NCBI RefSeq assembly: GCF_945957355.1
Contig: NZ_CAMFKM010000003.1
Coordinates: 186,001 to 250,000 of the forward strand
Source: an uncultured Reyranella sp.
GTDB taxonomy: Bacteria > Pseudomonadota > Alphaproteobacteria > Reyranellales > Reyranellaceae
Length of the DNA stretch: 64,000 nt
Direction: 5' to 3'
In this document: in pieces, positions 31,732 through 40,270 of the stretch
Layout: the number at the start of each line of letters is the position of its first letter
How positions within the stretch are numbered: position 1 is the stretch's first letter
Made by a program: the position numbers and the translations under genes
The notes under the pieces: generated by a model
Seen by the model: only the letters and a program-made list of their open reading frames with translations
Told to the model about the DNA's origin: nothing
Database searches by the model: none

Positions 31732-33343
31732 GGCGTCCTGACGCCGCCACGGTGCGGCTCAGGAGGATCACCGGCAGCAGCGACACGATGACGATGAGAA
31801 TCGATCCGACGGCCGCCTGGGCAAGGCGTTCGTCGGATGCGAAGCGGTAGACCCCGATAGCCAGCGTGTCGAAGTTGAAGGGCCGGATCAGCAGGGTCGC
31901 CGGAAGCTCCTTCAGGACCTCCACGAAGGCGACGATGCCGGCCGTCAGGGCCGGCGCCCGCAGCATCGGCAGATGGATACGCCACAGGACGTCACGTGGC
32001 CTGGCACCGAGGATCCGTGCGCTCGCATCCATGGCGGGATCGATCGCCGCAAGTCCGGGTGCGACGTTGGCCATGCCGACGGCGAGAAAGCGAACCGTAT
32101 AGGCGAGGATCAGGGCGAAGGCGGTGCCGCTCAGCAGCAGGCCGGTGGGAATGCCGAGCACCTGCCGCGAGAGCAGGTTGAGGCCGCGATCGGCGAATGC
32201 CAGCGGAAGCAGGACACCGACGGCGATGACGGCGCCGGGGATGGCGTAGCCCAGTGATGCGAAAGCAATGGTGCGGTGGAGCAGTCGGCGTCGGACGAGA
32301 CGTCCGGCGTAGCTCAGGAATACCGCAAGGCCGACGATGATTGCGGCTGCGACCGTCGCCAGGGTCAGGCTGTTCAAGGCATCGCCGATGAATTGCCGGT
32401 CGGTCACCAGAACCCCGGACGACAGGGCGAGCTGCGCGAGATGTGCCGTTGGCACCACGAAGCCGAGCAGGATGGGCAGGGCGCAGGCGGCGAACGCGGC
32501 GAGGCCCGCGGGCGGCGTAAGCCGTACCGGCTCGGCGACGAAGCGCAGGTTCGAGGCGATCGTGAACCCCGCCCGTCCGCGTGACCGGTACTCCAGCGCG
32601 ACGAGGGCAACCGCGATCAGTATCAGGACCATGGAGAGCTGTGCGGCTCCCTCGCGGTTTCCCATGCCGTACCAGGTTCGGTAGATCGCGGTGGTGAAGG
32701 TGTGAATGCCGTAATACTGGACGGTGCCGAAGTCGGCGAGGGTCTCGAGCAGCGCGAGGGCCGCGCCTGCGGCGATGGCCGGCCGGGCGAGCGGCAGGCC
32801 GATTCGCAGGAAGGTGCGCCAGGGTCCGTTGCCGAGGATGCGGCTCGCCTCGAGCAGCGACTGCGACTGGGCAAGGAACGCTGCGCGCGCGGCAAGATAG
32901 ACGTAGGGGTAGAGGACCAGCGTAAACAGCAGGGCAACGCCCTGGGATGAGCCGAAATCGGGGAACCAGTAGTCGCCGCGTCCCCATCCCATCGCGGCGC
33001 GCAGCGCCGACTGCAGCGGACCGGCGAAGGTCAGCAGGTCGGCGTAGGCATAGCCGATGATGTAGGTCGGCATGACCAGCGGCAACAGCAGCGCCCACTG
33101 CAGCATCCGGCTTCCGGGAAACCGGCATGTCGTCACGAGCCAGGCCGTGCCCGTCCCGATCACGACGGTACCGAGGCCGACGCCGACCAGCAGGACGATC
33201 GTGTTGCCCACGATGTCGCGAAGCTGGGTCTCGGCGAGATGTCGCCAGAGCTCGCCCTGGTCGCTGAAGAGGCTGGAGGCGACGCCCAGAAGCGGCAGCG
33301 CAACGACGGCCGCCACGGCGAGGGCGCCGAGGCGCCAGATCAT
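31706..33343 (-). CDS. Fbp-type iron ABC transporter permease
   Basis: The 545-residue protein is a fused two-module permease of the FbpB/SfuB type with about 12 transmembrane helices. The two binding-protein-dependent transport signatures are visible: EASRILGNGPWRTFLRIGLPLARP (about residue 190) and DASARILGARPRDVLWRIHLPML (about 455), each with the conserved Glu/Asp-Ala-Gly coupling-helix pattern. ATG 33343 lies just after the terminator of the ribosomal operon. It converges on the iron-binding protein gene and overlaps its 3' end. Its own strand and promoter mean separate transcription from the binding protein. Confidence 0.92.
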   Translation of the reverse strand: MIWRLGALAVAAVVALPLLGVASSLFSDQGELWRHLAETQLRDIVGNTIVLLVGVGLGTVVIGTGTAWLVTTCRFPGSRMLQWALLLPLVMPTYIIGYAYADLLTFAGPLQSALRAAMGWGRGDYWFPDFGSSQGVALLFTLVLYPYVYLAARAAFLAQSQSLLEASRILGNGPWRTFLRIGLPLARPAIAAGAALALLETLADFGTVQYYGIHTFTTAIYRTWYGMGNREGAAQLSMVLILIAVALVALEYRSRGRAGFTIASNLRFVAEPVRLTPPAGLAAFAACALPILLGFVVPTAHLAQLALSSGVLVTDRQFIGDALNSLTLATVAAAIIVGLAVFLSYAGRLVRRRLLHRTIAFASLGYAIPGAVIAVGVLLPLAFADRGLNLLSRQVLGIPTGLLLSGTAFALILAYTVRFLAVGMANVAPGLAAIDPAMDASARILGARPRDVLWRIHLPMLRAPALTAGIVAFVEVLKELPATLLIRPFNFDTLAIGVYRFASDERLAQAAVGSILIVIVSLLPVILLSRTVAASGRLTSSRPGP

Positions 33344-33350
33344 GGAAGCA

Positions 33351-33392
33351 CCAAAAGAAAACGCATGCCACCGCGGTGCGATGGCATGCGTT
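33351..33392 (-). terminator. Terminator of the rpsF-rpsR-rplI operon
   Basis: AACGCATGCCA and TGGCATGCGTT (33360-33370 and 33382-33392) make an 11-bp stem. Read on the minus strand it is followed by a T-rich stretch (complement of 33351-33360). It lies 34 bases past the rplI stop and 8 bases before the permease start. Confidence 0.8.
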
Positions 33393-33425
33393 CGAAGAGC
33401 CGTGCGGTGCCTGTCGGCACGCGCG

Positions 33426-34076
33426 TTACTTCTGGTCGGCTGGCGTTTCCTCGGCCGCAGCCTCGGCGGTCTCGCCCTCGGCAGCCTCGGCAGCCTCGGC
33501 CGACTTGGCCTCGAACAGCGCGGCAGCCTGGTCGGCCGCACGCTGGGCGGCTTCCGCCGCCTCCATGGCCGCACGCTCGGTCTCGGCGACCAGCTTGCCA
33601 CCCTTGGCGAGGAACTCGGCCTCGTCGGCCGAGCGGGCGACCAGCACGGAGATCTCGACCACGACTTCCGGATGGAGGTGGATCTTGATCTTGTGCTCGC
33701 CCAGCGCCTTGATCGGCTTGTCGAGTTCGACCTGGCTGCGCTCAATCTTCACGCCCTGGGCGGCTGCGCCGTCGGCGATGTCGCGCGAGGTGACCGAACC
33801 GTAGAGCTGGAGCGCCTCGGAGGCCTGACGAATGATGGAGACCTTGAGGTCGCTCATCTTTGCGCCGACCGCTTCGGCTTCCTGACGGCGCTCGAGATTC
33901 TGCGCCTCCAGGACCTTACGCTGCGATTCGAAGTACGAGATGTTGTCCTTGGTCGCGCGCAGGGCCTTCTTCTGCGGCAGGAGGAAGTTGCGGGCGAAGC
34001 CGGGCTTCACCTTCACAACGTCGCCCATCTGGCCGAGCTTCGGCACGCGCTCGAGCAGGATGACGTTCATCGGCAT
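33426..34076 (-). CDS. rplI: 50S ribosomal protein L9
   Basis: L9 binds 23S rRNA near the L1 stalk. The N-terminal domain is plain: [36 protein letters not shown] (quoted by parts [10 protein letters not shown] and [11 protein letters not shown]). A long connecting helix follows and then the C-terminal RNA-binding domain around residues 80-150. At 216 residues it is about 65 longer than E. coli L9. The extra tail is Ala/Glu-rich ([19 protein letters not shown]) and is common in alphaproteobacteria. GGGAG is 8 bases before the first of two in-frame ATGs, so 34076 is taken as start. Last gene of the operon. Confidence 0.96.
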   Translation of the reverse strand: MPMNVILLERVPKLGQMGDVVKVKPGFARNFLLPQKKALRATKDNISYFESQRKVLEAQNLERRQEAEAVGAKMSDLKVSIIRQASEALQLYGSVTSRDIADGAAAQGVKIERSQVELDKPIKALGEHKIKIHLHPEVVVEISVLVARSADEAEFLAKGGKLVAETERAAMEAAEAAQRAADQAAALFEAKSAEAAEAAEGETAEAAAEETPADQK

Positions 34077-34091
34077 GATTGCGTCTCCCGA

Positions 34092-34325
34092 TTAGGCGAT
34101 GAGGTAAGGCAGGAGCGCCAGGAAGCGGGCGCGCTTGATCGCCTGGGCGAGTTCGCGCTGCTTCTTGGACGAAACCGCCGAGATACGGCTCGGTACGATC
34201 TTGCCGCGCTCCGAAATGAAGCGCTGCAGGAGACGCACGTCCTTGTAGTCGATCTTCGGCGCGTTCGCGCCGGAGAACGGGCAGCTCTTGCGGCGGCGGG
34301 TGAACGGACGACGCTGGGCGCTCAT
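34092..34325 (-). CDS. rpsR: 30S ribosomal protein S18
   Basis: The 77-residue protein pairs with S6 on the platform of the small subunit. It shows [38 protein letters not shown] and the C-terminal [18 protein letters not shown], all diagnostic. The start overlaps the rpsF stop by 4 bases, and rplI follows 15 bases later. A single Cys remains in the CPF motif. Confidence 0.97.
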   Translation of the reverse strand: MSAQRRPFTRRRKSCPFSGANAPKIDYKDVRLLQRFISERGKIVPSRISAVSSKKQRELAQAIKRARFLALLPYLIA

Positions 34326-34774
34326 GCTTCTTCTCCCGTGTCAGAGGCGGTGGCGGCGGCGCCCTCGTCGCCGAAGCGCGAACGCTCGCGACGCGGCGGG
34401 CGATCGCCCCAGCGGTCGCCACGATCGCCGCCCGGACGGTCGGACTTCTCGGCGCTTCGAACCATGACGGCGGACGGGCCCTCTTCGAGTTCGTCGACGC
34501 GCACGGTCATGTAGCGGATGATGTCCTCGTTGATCGACATCGTGCGCTCCAGCTCCTTCACCGCCGCCGCCGGGGCGTCGATGTTGAGCAGGGTGTAGTG
34601 ACCCTTGCGGTTCTTCTTGATGCGGTAGGTCAGCGAACGCAGGCCCCAGTACTCCTTCTTGGAGACGGTGCCGCCCAGGCTGGCGACCAGTTCGGAGAAC
34701 TGGGTGGTCAGAGCCTCCACCTGCGTCGTCGCAACGTCCTGACGCGCAATGAAGACATTCTCGTAGAGTGCCAT
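34322..34774 (-). CDS. rpsF: 30S ribosomal protein S6
   Basis: The 150-residue S6 has the ferredoxin-like fold: [22 protein letters not shown] at the N terminus, [22 protein letters not shown] in the middle, and [16 protein letters not shown] before the tail. An extra acidic/basic tail of about 45 residues ([20 protein letters not shown]) is longer than E. coli's. AAGGAG lies 11 bases before ATG. Its leader holds a stem-loop that could be the S6:S18 autoregulatory site, and a good promoter lies upstream. Confidence 0.97.
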   Translation of the reverse strand: MALYENVFIARQDVATTQVEALTTQFSELVASLGGTVSKKEYWGLRSLTYRIKKNRKGHYTLLNIDAPAAAVKELERTMSINEDIIRYMTVRVDELEEGPSAVMVRSAEKSDRPGGDRGDRWGDRPPRRERSRFGDEGAAATASDTGEEA

Positions 34775-34805
34775 GTAGATTTGGCTCCTTATGGCTGTTA
34801 GCGAC

Positions 34806-34825
34806 CCGGAGTTCCGAGGAACCGG
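34806..34825 (-). promoter_or_regulatory. Candidate S6:S18 autoregulatory stem-loop in the rpsF leader
   Basis: On the minus strand this stretch folds as an inner GUUC-CUCG-GAAC hairpin extended by CCG/CGG pairs across a small bulge that carries a CCG trinucleotide. Known rpsF leaders bound by the S6:S18 complex feature a stem with an exposed CCG. A second 6-bp hairpin, GGGGCC/GGCCCC, lies further upstream at 34875-34892. The match to the known RNA class is by eye only. Confidence 0.4.
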
Positions 34826-34903
34826 CCGGATCTAGCCGCCCCATCGCGGAATGCATCGGGGCGGCAAGGAGATCGGGGCCGACTGAGGCCCCGAAGAGGG
34901 GCG

Positions 34904-34931
34904 GTTATACAGGCAAGCGGCCTGAAAGCAA
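34904..34931 (-). promoter_or_regulatory. Sigma-70-type promoter of rpsF operon
   Basis: Read on the minus strand, TTGCTT (34931-34926) is followed after 16 bases by TATAAC (34909-34904). This predicts a start near 34897 and a leader of about 120 bases. Confidence 0.6.
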
Positions 34932-34947
34932 GTATTCCCCGCGCGGC

Positions 34948-34975
34948 TTGACTGCGTTGGTTACCCCGGTATGAC
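34948..34975 (+). promoter_or_regulatory. Sigma-70-type promoter of the fabD operon
   Basis: TTGACT (34948-34953) and TATGAC (34970-34975) are separated by 16 bases. The predicted transcript start is near 34982, giving a leader of about 30 bases before fabD. It is back to back with the rpsF promoter. Confidence 0.6.
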
Positions 34976-35011
34976 TGCCGCAATTCGAGCCGAAATCAGG
35001 GGAAAACGCGC

Positions 35012-35953
35012 ATGAGTCGGGCTTTTGTCTTTCCGGGACAGGGATCGCAGGCCGTCGGCATGGGAGCCGACCTCGCCGGCGCCTTCGCCACCGCCCGGGA
35101 GGTCTTCGGTGAAGTCGACGAGGCGCTGAAGCAGAATCTCTCGAAATTGATGCGCGAGGGCCCGGAGGGCGATCTCGTTCTGACCGAGAATGCGCAGCCC
35201 GCCCTCATGGCCGTCAGCGTCGCGGTCGTCCGGATCCTGGAAAAGGACGGGGGCAAGCCGCTCCCGTCGCTCGCAGCCTATGTAGCGGGCCATTCGCTCG
35301 GCGAGTATTCGGCGCTTGCCGCCGCCGGCGCCCTGACGCTGGCCGATGCCGCCCGGCTGCTGAAGCTGCGCGGACAGTCGATGCAGAAGGCCGTACCGGT
35401 GGGTGTCGGTGCCATGGCGGCCCTGCTCGGGATCGAGCTGGAGCCCGCGCAGGAAGCCTGCAAGGAAGCCGCCCAGGGTGAGGTCGTCGCGGTCGCCAAC
35501 GACAATGGCGGTGGCCAGATCGTGGTGAGCGGCCACAAGAGCGCCGTGGAACGGGCCGTCGAGGCGGCCAAGTCGCGGGGCTGCAAGCGTGGCATGATGC
35601 TGCCGGTGAGCGCCCCCTTCCATTGTCCGCTCATGCAGCCGGCTGCCGATGCGATGAAGGTCGCACTGGAGGAAGTGGTGCTGATACCGCCGCGCGTGCC
35701 GCTCGTTTCCAACGTACTGGCTTCGGAGCTCAGCGACCCCGATTCCATCAAGCAGCGGCTAGTGGAACAGGTCACCGGCCTCGTTCGTTGGCGCGAAAGC
35801 GTCCAATATATGAAGACCAAGGAGGTCGACGCCCTGGTCGAATGCGGCTCCGGTAAGGTCCTGTCGGGGCTCGTGAAGCGCATCGACAAGGACATGACCG
35901 GCGTGGCCCTGAACACGCCGTCCGACATCGAAGCCTTCCTCAAGACGGCATAA
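35012..35953 (+). CDS. fabD: Malonyl-CoA:ACP transacylase
   Basis: FabD loads malonate from malonyl-CoA onto acyl carrier protein for fatty-acid elongation. The 313-residue protein starts MSRAFVFPGQGSQAVGMG and has the nucleophilic Ser in AGHSLGEYSAL (about residue 94). The catalytic His is in SAPFHCPLM (about 205), and VSGHKSAVERA occurs in the ferredoxin-like subdomain. A GGGGAAAA ribosome-binding site precedes ATG. It opens the classic fabD-fabG-acpP-fabF-mltG cluster. Confidence 0.97.
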   Translation: MSRAFVFPGQGSQAVGMGADLAGAFATAREVFGEVDEALKQNLSKLMREGPEGDLVLTENAQPALMAVSVAVVRILEKDGGKPLPSLAAYVAGHSLGEYSALAAAGALTLADAARLLKLRGQSMQKAVPVGVGAMAALLGIELEPAQEACKEAAQGEVVAVANDNGGGQIVVSGHKSAVERAVEAAKSRGCKRGMMLPVSAPFHCPLMQPAADAMKVALEEVVLIPPRVPLVSNVLASELSDPDSIKQRLVEQVTGLVRWRESVQYMKTKEVDALVECGSGKVLSGLVKRIDKDMTGVALNTPSDIEAFLKTA

Positions 35954-35965
35954 GGAGAGAGTGCC

Positions 35966-36706
35966 ATGTTCGATCTGACCGGCAAGGCAGCTCTCGTGAC
36001 GGGAGCGTCCGGGGGAATCGGCGGGGCGATTGCACGCGCGCTGCACAAGCAAGGTGCGACCGTGACCCTGTCGGGCACGCGCGCCGAAGCCCTGGAGCAG
36101 CTCAAGGCCTCGCTCGGCGAACGCGCGCACGTGGTCGCGGCGAAGATGGATGACCCCGCCGACATCGACCGGCTCGCCAAGGAGGCGGAGGCCGCGATGG
36201 GCGGCAAGCTCGACATCCTGGTGAACAATGCCGGGATCACGCGCGACAACATCTCGATGCGCATGAAGGACGAGGAGTGGGAGAAGGTCCTGCAGGTGAA
36301 CCTGACCGGGACTTTCCGCCTGACCCGTGCGGCGATGCGGGGAATGATGAAGCGCCGCTTCGGGCGGGTCATCAACATCACCTCGATCGTCGGCGTCACC
36401 GGCAATCCGGGCCAGGCGAACTATGCGGCCGCGAAGGCTGGTCTGATCGGCATGTCGAAGTCGCTGGCGCAGGAGCTGGCGTCGCGCGGCATCACGGTGA
36501 ATTGCCTAGCGCCCGGTTTCATCGCCACGCCGATGACCGATGTGCTGACCGACGACCAGAAAAAAGCCATCCTGGGGCGCGTGCCCGCCGACCGGCTCGG
36601 GACTCCCGAGGAGATTGCGGCCGGCGTGGTCTATCTCGCCAGCGACGAGGCCGCCTACGTCACGGGCCAGACGCTGCACATCAACGGCGGGATGGCGATG
36701 ATCTGA
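35966..36706 (+). CDS. fabG: 3-oxoacyl-ACP reductase
   Basis: This 246-residue SDR enzyme reduces 3-oxoacyl-ACP with NADPH. It has VTGASGGIGGAIA at the cofactor loop, NNAGITRDN, a catalytic Ser in INITSIVG, and YAAAKAG with Tyr and Lys. AKAGLIGMSKSLAQELASRGI is FabG-specific. GGAGAG lies 7 bases before ATG, and the gene follows fabD by 12 bases. A 133-base gap to acpP probably hides a separate acpP promoter, but I could not pick one confidently. Confidence 0.97.
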   Translation: MFDLTGKAALVTGASGGIGGAIARALHKQGATVTLSGTRAEALEQLKASLGERAHVVAAKMDDPADIDRLAKEAEAAMGGKLDILVNNAGITRDNISMRMKDEEWEKVLQVNLTGTFRLTRAAMRGMMKRRFGRVINITSIVGVTGNPGQANYAAAKAGLIGMSKSLAQELASRGITVNCLAPGFIATPMTDVLTDDQKKAILGRVPADRLGTPEEIAAGVVYLASDEAAYVTGQTLHINGGMAMI

Positions 36707-36839
36707 GGGACAGGCTTACAAGTGCCTGATTCTGTGGGCTTTCCGGACCTAGCCAATGGCACGGGAGCTATGTTAAGAGCGCGACATTCGCCAACCCCCT
36801 GGCGACCGGAATTTTTGGATACACGGGAAGGACAAGACA

Positions 36840-37079
36840 ATGAGCGATATTGCCGAGCGCGTTAAGAAGATCGTCGTCGAACATCTCGGCGTCGAGGCCG
36901 CGCAGGTCAAGGAAGAGGCCAAGTTCATCGACGATCTGGGCGCGGACAGCCTCGACACGGTCGAGCTGGTGATGGCGTTCGAGGAAGAGTTCGGCATCGA
37001 GATCCCCGATGACGCGGCGGAAAAGATCCAGACCGTCGGCGACGCCATCGGCTTCATCAAGGGCACCGCGAAATCCTGA
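36840..37079 (+). CDS. acpP: Acyl carrier protein
   Basis: The 79-residue acidic protein carries growing acyl chains on a phosphopantetheine arm attached to Ser in [18 protein letters not shown] (about residue 37). It starts [18 protein letters not shown]. Length and charge are normal. The upstream AAGGACAAGACA includes the ribosome-binding site, and fabF starts 34 bases after its stop. Confidence 0.98.
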   Translation: MSDIAERVKKIVVEHLGVEAAQVKEEAKFIDDLGADSLDTVELVMAFEEEFGIEIPDDAAEKIQTVGDAIGFIKGTAKS

Positions 37080-37113
37080 TCTCCACCGGTTCCTGCAAGA
37101 GGAAAGGCGGAAG

Positions 37114-38370
37114 ATGAGGAGAGTTGTCGTTACCGGCATGGGGATGGTGACGCCGTTGGGTGACGGCGTCGACACGAACTGGCGCCGCCTGATGGCGGCG
37201 GAGTCCGGCATCCGATCGATCCAGGCTTTCGACACGTCCGACCTCGCGACCAAGATCGCGGGCGAGGTGCCCCAGGGCGACAAGGCGAACGGCCACTTCA
37301 ACGTGGACGATTACCTTGCACCCAAGGAGCAGCGGAAGCTCGACAAGTTCATCATTTTCGGAATCGCGGCCGCCCAGCAGGCGGTGGAGGATTCCGGCTG
37401 GATGCCGCAGGACGAGGAAGGTCTGAACCGGACCGGCGTCATGATCGGCTCCGGGATCGGCGGCCTGCAGACGATCTACGAGACGTCGCTGACATTGAAG
37501 GAGCGGGGGCCGCGTCGCGTCAGCCCGTTCTTCATTCCCTCGGCGCTGATCAATCTCGTCTCGGGGCAGGTCTCGATCAAGTATGGCTTCAGGGGCCCCA
37601 ATCACGCCGTCGTCACCGCCTGCGCCACGGGCGCCCATGCCATCGGCGATGCGGCGCGGTTGATTCAGCTTGAGGATGCCGACGTGATGGTGGCGGGCGG
37701 CGCCGAGGCCGCGATCTGCCGCATCGGCATCGCGGGCTTCAATGCCTGCAAGGCGCTGTCGACCGACTTCAACGACACGCCGACACAGGCATCGCGTCCC
37801 TGGGACAAGAAGCGCGATGGCTTCGTGATGGGCGAGGGAGCGGGCTGCCTCGTGCTTGAGGAATACGAGCACGCCAGGAAGCGTGGCGCCAAGATCTATG
37901 CCGAGATCCTGGGCTACGGCCTGTCGGGTGACGCCTATCACATCACGGCTCCGTCCGAGGATGGCGATGGCGCGTTGCGTGCCATGAAGGCGGCGCTGAA
38001 GCGGGCCAATCTCGGCACCGACCAGATCGACTACGTGAACGCGCACGGCACGTCGACGATGGCCGATGTGATCGAGCTGGGCGCCGTGAAGCGCGCCTTC
38101 GGCCAGGACGTCTACAATCTCTCGATGTCGTCGACCAAGTCGGCGACCGGCCATCTGCTGGGCGCCGCCGGCGCGATCGAGGCGATCTACTCCATCAAGT
38201 CGCTGATCGAGCAGGCCGTTCCGCCGACCCTCAACCTCGACGAGCCGGACGAAGGCTGCGATATCGATCTGGTTCCCAAGCAGGCCAAGCAGCGCAAGGT
38301 CCGCCATGCGCTGAGCAACTCGTTCGGGTTCGGCGGCACCAACGCATCGCTGATCGTGGGCCCCGTCTGA
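37114..38370 (+). CDS. fabF: 3-oxoacyl-ACP synthase II
   Basis: This 418-residue condensing enzyme extends acyl-ACP by two carbons. The thiolase-fold catalytic triad is visible: Cys in TACATGAHAIGDA (about residue 168), His in NAHGTST (about 310) and His in KSATGHLLGAAGA (about 347). MRRVVVTGMGMVTPLG is the KAS II start. The ATG at 37114 follows AGGCGG. The open frame upstream overlaps acpP and is not coding. Confidence 0.97.
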   Translation: MRRVVVTGMGMVTPLGDGVDTNWRRLMAAESGIRSIQAFDTSDLATKIAGEVPQGDKANGHFNVDDYLAPKEQRKLDKFIIFGIAAAQQAVEDSGWMPQDEEGLNRTGVMIGSGIGGLQTIYETSLTLKERGPRRVSPFFIPSALINLVSGQVSIKYGFRGPNHAVVTACATGAHAIGDAARLIQLEDADVMVAGGAEAAICRIGIAGFNACKALSTDFNDTPTQASRPWDKKRDGFVMGEGAGCLVLEEYEHARKRGAKIYAEILGYGLSGDAYHITAPSEDGDGALRAMKAALKRANLGTDQIDYVNAHGTSTMADVIELGAVKRAFGQDVYNLSMSSTKSATGHLLGAAGAIEAIYSIKSLIEQAVPPTLNLDEPDEGCDIDLVPKQAKQRKVRHALSNSFGFGGTNASLIVGPV

Positions 38371-38393
38371 TCATCATCCTGAGGAGCTGAGTC

Positions 38394-39437
38394 ATGCTCA
38401 GCTACTTCCGCTGGGTTCTCTTCTTCATCGCCCTGTTCGCCACCTTGATGGGCGGCTCGATCTATGTCGGGCACGCCATCCTTACGGCGGAGGGGCCGCT
38501 CGAGAAGACGAAGAATATCGTGATTCCGCGCGGCGCAGGACCGACCACGATGTCCAAGCTGCTGCAGGAGGAGGGCGTCATCGCCCATCCACGCCTGTTC
38601 CGCGTGGCACTGATGATCGATCCCTCGCCCAAGCCGATCAAGGCAGGCGAGTACGAGGTGCCGGCCCATACCTCGATGCAGGCGCTCGTCGAACTGCTGC
38701 AGTCGGGCAAGGTCGTGCAGCGCCGTCTCACCATCCCCGAAGGCATGACCACGCCCGAGGTGCTGGAACTGGTCCGGAAGACGGAGGCATTGACCGGCGA
38801 GATCACGCTCGACGTGAAGGAGGGGGACCTCCTGCCCGAGACCTACTTCTATTCGCGCGACGACACCCGCGACGGGCTGCTGCTGCGCATGAAGGAGGCG
38901 ATGGAGAAGACGCTGGACGAGGCGTGGCGCAAGCGCGCCGCCGGCCTGCCGCTCGCCAACAAGCGCGAGGCATTGATCCTGGCGTCGATGATCGAGAAGG
39001 AAACGGCAGTGCCGGCCGAGCGTACGAAGGTGGCCGCGGTGTTCATCAACCGCCTGCGGCGCCGCATGAAGCTCGAGAGCGACCCCACCACCATCTACGG
39101 TCTGACCGAAGGCAAGGTGCCTTTCGGCCGTGACCTGACGCGGGCCGACCTGCAGTCGAACACGCCGTTCAACACCTATGTGATCGCGGCCCTGCCGCGT
39201 GGGCCGATCTGCAATCCCGGCCGCGCATCGATCGTGGCGGCGACCAATCCGGCACGCGATCGCTCCCTCTACTTCGTGGCGGACGGACAGGGCGGGCACG
39301 TCTTCGCCACCACGCTCCTCGAACACAATCGCAACGTCGAGCGGTGGCGCCAGATCCAGCGCGATCGCGCGGAATCCCAATCCCAGACGCAGCCGCAAGC
39401 GCCGGCGCCGCAGGCGCCGGCCACCACCCGGCAATAG
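38394..39437 (+). CDS. mltG: Endolytic transglycosylase MltG
   Basis: MltG cleaves nascent peptidoglycan strands and may set glycan length. The 347-residue product has one N-terminal transmembrane helix (FRWVLFFIALFATLMGGSIYVG), a LysM-like domain (PRGAGPTTMSKLLQEEGVI) and the YceG catalytic domain with the active-site Glu in SMIEKETAVPAER (about residue 207). SDPTTIYGL and FNTYVIAALPRGPICNPG are further signatures. A Gln/Pro/Ala-rich tail of about 25 residues is added. fabF-mltG adjacency is typical. Confidence 0.95.
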   Translation: MLSYFRWVLFFIALFATLMGGSIYVGHAILTAEGPLEKTKNIVIPRGAGPTTMSKLLQEEGVIAHPRLFRVALMIDPSPKPIKAGEYEVPAHTSMQALVELLQSGKVVQRRLTIPEGMTTPEVLELVRKTEALTGEITLDVKEGDLLPETYFYSRDDTRDGLLLRMKEAMEKTLDEAWRKRAAGLPLANKREALILASMIEKETAVPAERTKVAAVFINRLRRRMKLESDPTTIYGLTEGKVPFGRDLTRADLQSNTPFNTYVIAALPRGPICNPGRASIVAATNPARDRSLYFVADGQGGHVFATTLLEHNRNVERWRQIQRDRAESQSQTQPQAPAPQAPATTRQ

Positions 39438-39440
39438 ACC

Positions 39441-40154
39441 GTGCCAGCGGCGGTCCTGCTGGCGCTTCTGGTTCTGGCGGCGATCGCCCTCGTGATCGCC
39501 TGGTTTCTGCGGGCCAATCCTTCTTCGATGGCCCGCGCGCTGCGGGTCATCATGGTGATCCTGGGTGGCATCGGTGTGGGCGCGATGCTGATTTTTGGCC
39601 TGCGCTTCCTGCCCGGTCTTCTGCCGGAGTTGATGGGACTGGCGGGCGTGGTCATCACCGCGCTGATCGCACGGGCCGTCAGGAACCGCCCATCCGGTGG
39701 TTTCAGTTCGCCGGGAACCGGGCAGCGCACCGAGGTCAACACGGCATTCCTGAAAGCCTGGATTGATCACGCGAGCGGTGATGTCGGCGGCACGGTGCTG
39801 GCGGGCCAATTCGCGGGCCGGCCCTTCGACCTGCTGACCGACGCCGAGCTGCTCGAGCTGCGGGCGGAATGCGCAGCGGATGGCGATTCTCTTCGGGTCC
39901 TCGAAGCCTATCTCGACCGCCGCCTGGGCGCGGACTGGCGCAACACGCAGCACACGCAGCCGCCCCGCGGCCCACGCACAGACATGACACGGGAGGAGGC
40001 GTTGGCGGTGCTGGGACTGGCCGAGGGCGCCAGCGTCGATGACATCAGGGCGGCGCATCGGCGACTGATCCAGCGCATGCATCCCGATGTCGGTGGAACG
40101 GCCGACCTCGCCGCGCGCATCAACCGCGCCAAGGACGTGCTGCTGGGTGGTTGA
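39441..40154 (+). CDS. Membrane-anchored DnaJ-domain protein
   Basis: The 237-residue protein starts with GTG 39441, 3 bases past the mltG stop. Two to three hydrophobic helices occupy residues 1-80 (VLLALLVLAAIALVIAWF, VIMVILGGIGVGAMLIFGL and the LMGLAGVVITALIA stretch). A soluble middle follows, then a C-terminal J domain from about residue 180 with EEALAVLGLAEGASVDDIRAAHR and the HPD motif in RMHPDVGG. J domains stimulate DnaK-type ATPases. The layout, membrane anchor then C-terminal J domain, resembles TIM14/DjlA-like proteins of alphaproteobacteria. The partner is unknown. Confidence 0.88.
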   Translation: MPAAVLLALLVLAAIALVIAWFLRANPSSMARALRVIMVILGGIGVGAMLIFGLRFLPGLLPELMGLAGVVITALIARAVRNRPSGGFSSPGTGQRTEVNTAFLKAWIDHASGDVGGTVLAGQFAGRPFDLLTDAELLELRAECAADGDSLRVLEAYLDRRLGADWRNTQHTQPPRGPRTDMTREEALAVLGLAEGASVDDIRAAHRRLIQRMHPDVGGTADLAARINRAKDVLLGG

Positions 40155-40225
40155 CCTTGCCAGGGAGAGCGCTGGCATGGCATCAAACGCGCATGTGGGC
40201 CCTCATGCCACGATCCTGTCAAATC

Positions 40226-40244
40226 ATTGATTTTAATATTCAAT
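40226..40244. promoter_or_regulatory. AT-rich inverted repeat before galU
   Basis: In the 116-base gap before galU a short AT-rich patch contains ATTGA (40226-40230) and TCAAT (40240-40244) around TTTTAATAT. It is the only low-GC stretch nearby and may hold the galU promoter or an operator. No clear -35 was found. Confidence 0.3.
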
Positions 40245-40270
40245 CCCGCCGTTGAATGAGGTCGACAAGC

